Below, in pieces: positions 41,721-53,470 of a stretch of 64,000 nucleotides of DNA; position 1 is the first letter of the stretch, and each line of letters starts with the position of its first letter. Location of the stretch: contig NW_027488638.1 in NCBI RefSeq assembly GCF_050948215.1, positions 434,001 through 498,000 of the forward strand, given 5' to 3'. A model generated the notes under the pieces. The model saw only the letters and a list, made by a program, of their open reading frames with translations. It was not told where the DNA came from and searched no databases. The DNA is from Halictus rubicundus. Its lineage: Eukaryota > Arthropoda > Insecta > Hymenoptera > Halictidae. Made by a program: the position numbers and the translations under genes.

Positions 41721-43537
41721 GATAGCTGATAGGATAGGATAGAGGATAGGATAGGGCAGAGGATAGGATAGGATAGAGGATAGAATAGGATAGAGGATAG
41801 GATAATATAGAGGAAATGATAGAGGATAGGATAGGATAGAGGATAGGATAGGATAGAGGATTGGATAGAGGATAGGATAGAGGATAGGAAAGCATAGAAG
41901 ATAGGATAGGATAGCGGATAGGATAGGATAGAGGATAGGATAGGATAGAGAATAGGATACGATAGAGGATAGGATAGGATAGAGGATAGGATAGGATAGA
42001 GGGTAGAATAGGATAGAGGATAGGATAGGATAGAGGATAGGATAGGATAGCTGATAGGATAGGATAGAGGATAGGATAGGGCAGAGGATAGGATAGGGGA
42101 TTTTATAGGATAGAGGATAGGATAGGATAGACGATAGGATATGATAGAGGATAGGATAGGATAGAGGATAGGATAGGATAGAGGATAGGATAGGATAGAG
42201 GATTGGATAGAGGATAGGATAGAGGATAGGAAAGCATAGAAGATAGGATAGGATAGAGGATAGGATAGGATAGGATAGGATAGAGGGTAGAATAGGATAC
42301 AGGATAGGATAGGATAGAGGATAGGATAGGATAGCTGATAGGATAGGATAGAGGATAGGATAGGGCAGAGGATAGGATAGGATAGAGGATAGAATAGGAT
42401 AGAGGATAGGATAGGATAGAGGATTGGATAGAGGATAGGATAGGATAGAGGATAGGATAGGCTAGAGGATAGGATAGGATAGAGGATAGGATAGGACAGA
42501 GGATAGGATAGGGGATTTGATAGGATAGATGATAGGATAGGATAGACGATAGGATAGGATAGAGGATAGGATAGGATAGAGGATAGGATAGGATAGAGGA
42601 TAGGATAGGATAGAGGATTGGATAGAGGATAGGATAGAGGATAGGAAAGCATAGAAGATAGGATAGGATAGAGGATAGGATAGGATAGAGGATAGGATAG
42701 GATAGAGGATAGGGTAGGATAGAGGATAGGATAGGATAGAGGATAGGATAGGATAGAGGATAGGATAGGATAGAGGACAGGATAGGATAGAGGATAGGAT
42801 AGGATAGATGATAGGATAGGATAGGATAGAGGATTGGATGGGATAGAGGATAGCGTAGGATAGAGGTTAGGATAGGATAAAGGATACGATAGGATAGAGG
42901 ATAGGATAGGATAGAGGATAGGATAGGACAGAGGATAGGATAGGACAGAGGATTTGATAGGATAGAGGATAGGATAGGATACAGGAAAGGATAGGATTGA
43001 GGATAGATGATAGGATAGGATAGAGGATAGGATAGGATAGAGGATAGGATAGGACAGAGGATAGGATAGGGGATTTGATAGGATAGAGGATAGGATAGGA
43101 TAGACGAAAGGATAGGATAGAGGATAGGATAGGATAGAGGATAGGATAGGATAGAGGATAGGATAGGATAGAGGATAGGATAGGATAGAGGATAGGATAG
43201 GATAGAGGATTGGATAGAGGATAGGATAGAGGATAGGAAAGGATAGAAGATAGGATAGGATAGAGGATAGGATAGGATAGAGGATAGCGTAGGATAGAGG
43301 ATAGGATAGGATAGAGGATACGATAGGATAGAGGATAGGATAGAGGATATAATAGGATAGAGGATAGGATAGGATAGAGGATAGGATAGGATAGCGGATA
43401 GGATAGGATAGAGGATAGGATAGGGGATTTGATAGGATAGAGGATAGGATAGGATAGAGAATAGGATAGGATAGAGGATAGAATAGGATAGAGGATATGA
43501 TAGGATAGAGGATAGGATAGGATAGAGGATAGGATAG
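41721..43537 (+). repeat. 1,817-bp higher-order repeat, copy 2
   Basis: It directly abuts copy 1. The match ends at 43,537, where copy 1 continues to TAGCTGATAGG and this copy to TAGAGGATAGG. The copy also contains the beginning of the 4,562-bp offset family (about 42,660 onward). Confidence 0.92.
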
Positions 43538-44330
43538 AGGATAGGATAGGATAGAGGATAGGATAGGATAGAAGATAGGATAGGATAGAGGATAGGATAG
43601 GATAGAGGATAGGATAGGATAGAGAATAGCGTAGGATAGAGGATAGGATAGGATAGACGATAGGATAGGATAGAGGATAGGATAGGATAGAGGATAGGAT
43701 AGGATAGAGGATAGGATAGGATAGACGATAGGATAGGATAGAGGATAGGATAGGATAGAGGATAGGATAGGATAGAGGATAGGATAGGATAGAGGATAGG
43801 ATAGGATATAGGATTGGATAGAGGATAGGATAGAGGATAGGATAGGATAGAGGATAGGATAGGATAGAGGATAGGATAGGATAGAGGACAGGATAGGATA
43901 GAGGATAGGATAGGATAGATGATAGGATAGGATAGAGGATAGGATAGGATAGAGGATAGGATAGGATAGAGGATAGCGTAGAATAGAGGATAGGATAGAA
44001 TAGAGGATACGATAGGATAGAGGATAGGATAGGATAGAGGATAGGATAGGACAGAGGATTTGATAGGATAGAGGATAGGATAGGATACAGGAAAGGATAG
44101 GATTGAGGATAGGATTGGATACAGGATAGGATAGAATAGAGGATAGGATACGGGATTGGATAGGATAGGATAGAGGATAGGATAGGACAGACGATAGGAT
44201 AGGATAGAGGATAGTATAGGGATTTGATAGGATAGAGGATAGGATAGGATAGAGGACAGGATAGGATAGAGGATTGGATATGATACAGGAAAGGATAGGA
44301 TTGAGGATAGATGATAGGATAGGATAGAGG

Positions 44331-45165
44331 ATTGGATAGGATACAGGATAGGCTAGAGGATTGGATAGGATACAGGATAGGATAGGATAGAGGATAGGAT
44401 AGGGGATTTGATAGGATAGAGGATAGGATAGGATAGAAGATAGGATAGGATAGAGGATAGGATAGGATAGAGGATAGGATAGGATAGAGGATAGGATAGG
44501 ATAGAGGATAGGATAGGATAGAGGATTAGATAGGACAGAGGATAGGATAGTATAGAGGATAGGATAGGGATTTGATAGGATAGAGGATTGGATAGGATAG
44601 AGGACAGGATAGGATAGAGGATTGGATATGATACAGGAAAGGATAGGATTGAGGATAGATGATAGGATAGGATAGAGGATTGGATAGGATACAGGATAAT
44701 ATAGAGGATTGGATAGGATACACGATAGGATAGGATAGAGGATAGGATAGGGGATTTGATAGGATAGAGGATAGGATAAAATAGAGGATAGGATAGGATA
44801 GGGGATTGGATAGGATAGGATAGAGGATAGGCTAGGATAGAGGATAGGATAGGATAGAGGATAGGATAGGATAGAGGATAGTATAGGGATTTGATTGGAT
44901 AGAGGATAGGATAGGATAGAACATAGGATAGGATAGAGGATAGGATAGGATAGAGGATAGGATAGGATAGGATAGAGGATATGATAGGATAGGGGAATTG
45001 ATAGGATAGAGGATGGGATAGGATAGAAGATAGGATAGGATAGAGGATAGGATAGGATAGAGGATAGGATAGGATAGAGGATAGGATAGAGGATAGAATA
45101 GGATAGAGGATAGGATAGGATACAGGATTGGATAGACGGTAGGATAGGATAGCGGATAGGATAGG
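44331..45165 (+). repeat. 835-bp tandem duplication, copy 1
   Basis: Bases 44,331-45,165 recur at 45,166-46,000 with an offset of 835 bp (ATACAGG 44,341/45,176, GATAGACGGT 45,131/45,966). The junction at 45,165/45,166 is seen directly: ATAGGATTGGATAGG joins the end of one copy to the start of the next. I saw no differences between the copies. Confidence 0.92.
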
Positions 45166-46000
45166 ATTGGATAGGATACAGGATAGGCTAGAGGATTGGA
45201 TAGGATACAGGATAGGATAGGATAGAGGATAGGATAGGGGATTTGATAGGATAGAGGATAGGATAGGATAGAAGATAGGATAGGATAGAGGATAGGATAG
45301 GATAGAGGATAGGATAGGATAGAGGATAGGATAGGATAGAGGATAGGATAGGATAGAGGATTAGATAGGACAGAGGATAGGATAGTATAGAGGATAGGAT
45401 AGGGATTTGATAGGATAGAGGATTGGATAGGATAGAGGACAGGATAGGATAGAGGATTGGATATGATACAGGAAAGGATAGGATTGAGGATAGATGATAG
45501 GATAGGATAGAGGATTGGATAGGATACAGGATAATATAGAGGATTGGATAGGATACACGATAGGATAGGATAGAGGATAGGATAGGGGATTTGATAGGAT
45601 AGAGGATAGGATAAAATAGAGGATAGGATAGGATAGGGGATTGGATAGGATAGGATAGAGGATAGGCTAGGATAGAGGATAGGATAGGATAGAGGATAGG
45701 ATAGGATAGAGGATAGTATAGGGATTTGATTGGATAGAGGATAGGATAGGATAGAACATAGGATAGGATAGAGGATAGGATAGGATAGAGGATAGGATAG
45801 GATAGGATAGAGGATATGATAGGATAGGGGAATTGATAGGATAGAGGATGGGATAGGATAGAAGATAGGATAGGATAGAGGATAGGATAGGATAGAGGAT
45901 AGGATAGGATAGAGGATAGGATAGAGGATAGAATAGGATAGAGGATAGGATAGGATACAGGATTGGATAGACGGTAGGATAGGATAGCGGATAGGATAGG
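45166..46000 (+). repeat. 835-bp tandem duplication, copy 2
   Basis: The second copy is followed by AGAGGATAGGATAGGGCAGA, the flank that also follows the single copy of this segment in the paralogous block near 49,725. That shows this copy leads back into the ancestral order. Confidence 0.92.
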
Positions 46001-47219
46001 ATAGAGGATAGGATAGGGCAGAGGATAGGATAGGGGACTTTATAGGATAGAGGATAGGATAGGATAGAGGATAGCGTAGGATAGAGGATAGGATAGGATA
46101 GAGGATACGATAGGATAGAGGATAGGATAGAGGTTTGGATAGGATAGAGGATAGGATAGGATAGAGGATAGGATAGGATAGAGGATAGGATAGGATAGAG
46201 GATAGGATAGGATAGAGGATAGGATAGGATAGAGGATAGGATAGGATAAAGGATAGGATAGGATAGTGGATAGGATACACGATTCGATAGGATAGAGGAT
46301 AGGATAGGACAGAGGATTTGATAGGATAGAGGATAGGATAGGATACAGGAAAGGATAGGATTGTGGATAGGATTGGATACAGGATAGGATAGAATAGAGG
46401 ATAGGATACGGGATTGGATAGGATAGGATAGAGGATAGGATAGGACAGACGATAGGATAGGATAGAGGATAGTATAGGGATTTGATAGGATAGAGGTTTG
46501 GATAGGATAGAGGATAGGATAGGATAGAGGATAGGATAGGATAGAGGATAGGATAGGATAGAGGATAGGATAGGATAGAGGATAGGATAGGATAGAGGAT
46601 AGGATAGGATAGAGGATAGGATAGGATAGAGGATAGGATAGGATAGAGGATAGGATAGGATAGTGGATAGGATACACGATTCGATAGGATAGAGGATAGG
46701 ATAGGACAGAGGATTTGATAGGATAGAGGATAGGATAGGATACAGGAAAGGATAGGATTGTGGATAGGATTGGATACAGGATATAATAGAATAGAGGATA
46801 GGATACGGGATTGGATAGGATAGGATAGAGGATAGGATAGGATAGTGGATAGGATACACGATTCGATAGGATAGAGGATAGGATAGGACAGAGGATTTGA
46901 TAGGATAGAGGATAGGATAGGATGGAGGATAGGATAGAGGATAGGATAGGATAGAGGATAGAATAGGATAGAGGATAGGATAGGATAGCGGATAGGATAG
47001 GATAGAGTAAAGGATAGGATAGAGGATAGGATAGGATAGAGGATAGGATAGGATAGAGGATAGGATAGGATAGATGATAGGATAGGATGGAGGATTGGAT
47101 AGGATACAGGATAGGATAGCATGGTTGAATTGATAGGATAGAGGATAGGATAGGATAGAGGATAGGATAGGATAGAGGATAGGATAGGATAGAGGATTGG
47201 ATAGAGGATAGGATAGAGG

Positions 47220-50200
47220 ATAGGAAAGGATAGAAGATAGGATAGGATAGAGGATAGGATAGGATAGAGGATAGGATAGGATAGAGGATAGGATAGGATA
47301 GAGGATAGGATAGGATAGAGGATAGGATAGGATAGAGGACAGGATAGGATAGAGGATAGGATAGGATAGATGATAGGATAGGATAGGATAGAGGATTGGA
47401 TGGGATAGAGGATAGCGTAGGATAGAGGTTAGGATAGGATAAAGGATACGATAGGATAGAGGATAGGATAGGATAGAGGATAGGATAGGACAGAGGATAG
47501 GATAGGACAGAGGATTTGATAGGATAGAGGATAGGATAGGATACAGGAAAGGATAGGATTGAGGATAGATGATAGGATAGGATAGAGGATAGGATAGGAT
47601 AGAGGATAGGATAGGACAGAGGATAGGATAGGGGATTTGATAGGATAGAGGATAGGATAGGATAGACGAAAGGATAGGATAGAGGATAGGATAGGATAGA
47701 GGATAGGATAGGATAGAGGATAGGATAGGATAGAGGATAGGATAGGATAGAGGATAGGATAGGATAGAGGATTGGATAGAGGATAGGATAGAGGATAGGA
47801 AAGGATAGAAGATAGGATAGGATAGAGGATAGGATAGGATAGAGGATAGCGTAGGATAGAGGATAGGATAGGATAGAGGATACGATAGGATAGAGGATAG
47901 GATAGAGGATATAATAGGATAGAGGATAGGATAGGATAGAGGATAGGATAGGATAGCGGATAGGATAGGATAGAGGATAGGATAGGGGATTTGATAGGAT
48001 AGAGGATAGGATAGGATAGAGAATAGGATAGGATAGAGGATAGAATAGGATAGAGGATATGATAGGATAGCGGATAGGATAGGATAGAGGATAGGATATG
48101 ATAGAGGATAGGATAGGATAGAGGATAGGATAGGATAGAGGATAGGATAGGATAGAGGATAGGATAGAGGATAGGATAGGATAGAGGATAGGATAGGATA
48201 GAAGATAGGATAGGATAGAGGATAGGATAGGATAGAGGATAGGATAGGATAGAGAATAGCGTAGGATAGAGGATAGGATAGGATAGACGATAGGATAGGA
48301 TAGAGGATAGGATAGGATAGAGGATAGGATAGGATAGAGGATAGGATAGGATAGAGGATAGGATAGGATATAGGATTGGATAGAGGATAGGATAGAGGAT
48401 AGGATAGGATAGAGGATAGGATAGGATAGAGGATAGGATAGGATAGAGGACAGGATAGGATAGAGGATAGGATAGGATAGATGATAGGATAGGATAGAGG
48501 ATAGGATAGGATAGAGGATAGGATAGGATAGAGGATAGCGTAGAATAGAGGATAGGATAGAATAGAGGATACGATAGGATAGAGGATAGGATAGGATAGA
48601 GGATAGGATAGGACAGAGGATTTGATAGGATAGAGGATAGGATAGGATACAGGAAAGGATAGGATTGAGGATAGGATTGGATACAGGATAGGATAGAATA
48701 GAGGATAGGATACGGGATTGGATAGGATAGGATAGAGGATAGGATAGGACAGACGATAGGATAGGATAGAGGATAGTATAGGGATTTGATAGGATAGAGG
48801 ATAGGATAGGATAGAGGACAGGATAGGATAGAGGATTGGATATGATACAGGAAAGGATAGGATTGAGGATAGATGATAGGATAGGATAGAGGATTGGATA
48901 GGATACAGGATAGGCTAGAGGATTGGATAGGATACAGGATAGGATAGGATAGAGGATAGGATAGGGGATTTGATAGGATAGAGGATAGGATAGGATAGAA
49001 GATAGGATAGGATAGAGGATAGGATAGGATAGAGGATAGGATAGGATAGAGGATAGGATAGGATAGAGGATAGGATAGGATAGAGGATTAGATAGGACAG
49101 AGGATAGGATAGTATAGAGGATAGGATAGGGATTTGATTGGATAGAGGATTGGATATGATAGAGGACAGGATAGGATAGAGGATTGGATATGATACAGGA
49201 AAGGATAGGATTGAGGATAGATGATAGGATAGGATAGAGGATTGGATAGGATACAGGATAATATAGAGGATTGGATAGGATACACGATAGGATAGGATAG
49301 AGGATAGGATAGGGGATTTGATAGGATAGAGGATAGGATAAAATAGAGGATAGGATAGGATAGGGGATTTGATAGGATAGGATAGAGGATAGGCTAGGAT
49401 AGAGGATAGGATAGGATAGAGGATAGGATAGGATAGAGGATAGTATAGGGATTTGATAGGATAGAGGATAGGATAGGATAGAACATAGGATAGGATAGAG
49501 GATAGGATAGGATAGAGGATAGGATAGGATAGGATAGAGGATATGATAGGATAGGGGAATTGATAGGATAGAGGATAGGATAGGATAGAAGATAGGATAG
49601 GATAGAGGATAGGATAGTATAGAGGATAGGATAGGATAGAGGATAGGATAGAGGATAGAATAGGATAGAGGATAGGATAGGATACAGGATTGGATAGACG
49701 GTAGGATAGGATAGCGGATAGGATAGGATAGAGGATAGGATAGGGCAGAGGATAGGATAGGGGATTTTATAGGATAGAGGATAGGATAGGATAGAGGATA
49801 GGATAGGACAGACGATAGGATAAGATAGAGGATAGTATAGGGATTTGATAGGATAGAGGTTTGGATAGGATAGAGGATAGGATAGGATAGAGGATAGGAC
49901 AGGATAGAGGATAGGATAGGATAGAGGATTTGATAGGATAGAGGATAGGATAGGATAGAGGATAGGATAGGATAAAGGATAGGATAGGATAGTGGATAGG
50001 ATACACGATTCGATAGGATAGAGGATAGGATAGGACAGAGGATTTGATAGGATAGAGGATAGGATAGGATACAGGAAAGGATAGGATTGTGGATAGGATT
50101 GGATACAGGATAGGATAGAATAGAGGATAGGATACGGGATTGGATAGGATAGGATAGAGGATAGGATAGGACAGACGATAGGATAGGATAGAGGATAGTA

Positions 50201-50980
50201 TAGGGATTTGATAGGATAGAGGTTTGGATAGGATAGAGGATAGGATAGGATAGAGGATAGGATAGGATAGAGGATAGGATAGGATAGAGGATAGGATAGG
50301 ATAGAGGATAGGATAGGATAGAGGATAGGATAGGATAGTGGATAGGATACACGATTCGATAGGATAGAGGATAGGATAGGACAGAGGATTTGATAGGATA
50401 GAGGATAGGATAGGATATAGGAAAGGATAGGATTGTGGATAGGATTGGATACAGGATAGGATAGAATAGAGGATAGGATACGGGATTGGATAGGATAGGA
50501 TAGAGGATAGGATAGGATAGTGGATAGGATACACGAATCGATAGGATAGAGGATAGGATAGGACAGAGGATTTGATAGGATAGAGGATAGGATAGGATAC
50601 CGGAAAGGATAGGATTGTGGATAGGATAGGATAGAGGATACGATAGGATGGAGGATAGGATAGAGGATAGGATAGGATAGAGGATAGAATAGGATAGAGG
50701 ATAGGATAGGATAGCGGATAGGATAGGATAGAGTAAAGGATAGGATAGAGGATAGGATAGGATAGAGGATAGGATAGGATAGAGGATAGGATAGGATAGA
50801 TGATAGGATAGGATGGAGGATTGGATAGGATACAGGATAGGATAGCATGGTTGAATTGATAGGATAGAGGATAGGATAGGATAGAGGATAGGATAGGATA
50901 GAGGATAGGATAGGATAGAGGATAGGATAGGATAGAGGATAGGATAGGATAGAGGATTGGATAGAGGATAGGATAGAGGA
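47220..50980 (+). repeat. ~4.56-kb higher-order repeat, copy B
   Basis: It is paralogous to copy A but carries a single copy of the 835-bp segment (about 48,893-49,727). The marker CACGATTCG occurs at 46,278 and 46,675 in A and at 50,004 and 50,350 in B; the spacing (397 versus 346 bp) differs by 51 bp, exactly three 17-bp units. The 3' part of this block is also the start of the 4,513-bp duplication. Confidence 0.78.
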
Positions 50981-53470
50981 TAGGAAAGGATAGAAGATAG
51001 GATAGGATAGAGGATAGGATAGGATAGAGGATAGCGTAGGATAGAGGATAGGATAGGATAGAGGATACGATAGGATGGAGGATAGGATAGAGGATATAAT
51101 AGGATAGAGGATAGGATAGGATAGAGGATAGGATAGGATAGCGGATAGGATAGGATTGAGGATAGGATAGGGCAGAGGATAGGATAGGGGATTTGATAGG
51201 ATAGAGGATAGGATAGGATAGAGGATAGGATAGGATAGAGGATAGAATAGGATAGAGGATAGGATAGGATAGCGGATAGGATAGGATAGAGTAAAGGATA
51301 GGATAGAGGATAGGATAGGATAGAGGATAGGATAGGATAGAGGATAGGATAGGATAGAGGATAGGATAGGATAGAGGACAGGATAGGATAGAGGATAGGA
51401 TAGGATAGATGATAGGATAGGATAGAGGATAGGATAGGATAGAGGATTGGATAGGATAGAGGATAGCGTAGGATAGAGGTTAGGATAGGATAAAGGATAC
51501 GATAGGATAGAGGATAGGATAGGATAGGGGATAGGATAGGATAGAGGATAGGATAGGATAGAGGATAGGATAGGATAGAGGATAGGATAGGATAGAGGAC
51601 AGGATAGGATAGAGGATAGGATAGGATAGATGATAGGATAGGATAGAGGATAGGATAGGATAGAGTATAGGATAGGATAGAGGATAGGATAGGATAGAGG
51701 ATAGGATAGGATAGAGGATAGGATAGGATAGAGGATAGGATAGGATAGAGGACAGGATAGGATAGAGGATAGGATAGGATAGATGATAGGATAGGATAGA
51801 GGATACGATAGGATAAAGGATAGGATAGGATAGAGGTTAGGATAGGGCAGATGATACGATAGGGGATTTGATAGGATAGAGGATAGGATAGGATAGAGGA
51901 TAGGATAGGATAGAGGATAGGATAGGATAGATTATAGAGTAGGATAGAGGATAGGATAGGATAGAGGATAGGATAGACGGTAGGATAGGATAGAGGATAG
52001 GATAGGACAGAGGATAGGATAGGGGATTTGATAGGATAGAGGATACGATAGGATAGAGGATAGGATAGGGTAGAGGATAGGATAGGACAGAGGATTTGAT
52101 AGGATAGAGGATAGGATAGGATACAGGAAAGGATAGGATTGAGGATAGGATTGGATACAGGATAGGATAGAATAGAGGATAGGATACGGGATTGGATAGG
52201 ATAGGATAGGATAGAGGATAGGATAGGATAGAGGACAGGATAGGATAGAGGATTGGATATGATACAGGAAAGGATAGGATTGAGGATAGATGATAGGATA
52301 GGATAGAGGATTGGATAGGATACAGGATAGGCTAGAGGATTGGATAGGATACAGGATAGGATAGGATAGAGGATAGGATAGGGGATTTGATAGGATAGAG
52401 GATAGGTTAGGATAGAAGATAGGATAGGATAGAGGATAGGATAGGATAGAGGATAGGATAGGATACTGGATAGGATAGGAGAGACGATAGGATAGGATAG
52501 GGGATAGGATAGGATAGAGGATTAGATAGGACAGAGGATAGGATAGTATAGAGGATAGGATAGGGATTTGATAGGATAGAGGATTGGATAGGATAGAGGA
52601 CAGGATAGGATAGAGGATTGGATAGGATACAGGAAAGGATAGGATTGATGAGAGATGATAGGAAAAGGATAGAGGACAGGATAGGATAGAGGATTGGATA
52701 GGATACAGGAAAGGATAGGATTGATGAGAGATGATAGGAAAAGGATAGAGGATAGGATAGGATAGACGATAGGATAGGATAGGGGATAGGATAGGATAGA
52801 GGATAAGATAGGATAGAGGAAAGGATAGGATTGATGATAGATGATGGGATAGGATAAGGGATTGGATAGGATACAGGATAGGATAAGATAGAGGATATTA
52901 TAGGACAGAGGATAGGATATGATAGAGTATACGATATTATAGAGGGTAGGATAGGATAGAGCATAGGATAGGGGATTGGATAGGATAGGATATAGGATAG
53001 GATAGGGTATTTGATAGGATAGAGGATATTATAGGATAGAGGATAGGATATGATAGAGTATACGATATTATAGATGGTAGGATAGGATAGAGCATAGGAT
53101 AGGGGATTGGATAGGATAGGATAGAGGATAGGACAGGGGATAGGATAGGATAGGGGATAGGATAGGACAGAGGATAGGATAGACGAGAGGACAGGATAGA
53201 GGATAGGATAGGGGATTTGATGGGATAGAGGATAGGATAGGATAGAGGATAGGATAGAGAATAGGATAGAGGATAGGATAGAGAATAGGAACGGATAGAT
53301 GATATTATAGGATAGAGTGTACGATATTATAGAGGATAGGATAGAGGATAGGATAGGATAGAGGATTGGATACGATAGAGGATAGAGGATAGGCTAGGAT
53401 AGAGGATAGGATAGAGGATAGGATAGGATAGAGGACAGGATAGGATAGAGGATAGGATAGGATAGAGGAT
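48958..53470 (+). repeat. 4,513-bp higher-order repeat, copy 1
   Basis: Markers match 4,513 bp downstream across the whole unit, including CATGGTTGAATTGAT (50,846/55,359), AGGGGATTTG (51,861/56,374) and the box GATATTATAGG (53,301/57,814). Differences I found are C at 50,452 versus T at 54,965, and TT at 51,932-51,933 versus GG at 56,445-56,446. The right edge at 53,470 is where the next copy's GATAGGGGATTT begins. Confidence 0.93.

Larger units (their letters stand above)
42660..47220 (+). repeat. ~4.56-kb higher-order repeat, copy A
   Basis: It matches the downstream block at offset 4,562 bp: TAGAGGTTAG 42,861/47,423, GAGGATATGA 43,491/48,053, GATTTGAT 44,221/48,783 and GATAGACGGT 45,131/49,693. 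After an extra 835-bp tandem copy the offset becomes about 3,727 bp, and CATGGTTGAATTGAT sits at 47,120 versus 50,846. Near 43,560-43,720 the offset is transiently 68 bp larger (four 17-bp units). Confidence 0.8.

Noticed and set aside
46700..46860. CENP-B-box-like motif suggested by CGGGATTGG and CGATTCG variants.
   Set aside because: The TTCG and CGGG elements do not occur at the spacing required by the CENP-B box, and the variants are explained by single changes in the unit.
45667..50352. A 1,561-codon - strand open frame, and some 50 others of 60-1,560 codons, encoding Ser/Tyr/Pro/Ile/Leu repeats resembling a silk- or adhesive-like protein.
   Set aside because: The frames follow automatically from a stop-free 17-bp unit. 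The same peptide is read in all three frames, long frames overlap, and unit-length indels shift the frame without any sign of selection. No promoter, splice or signal sequence is visible.
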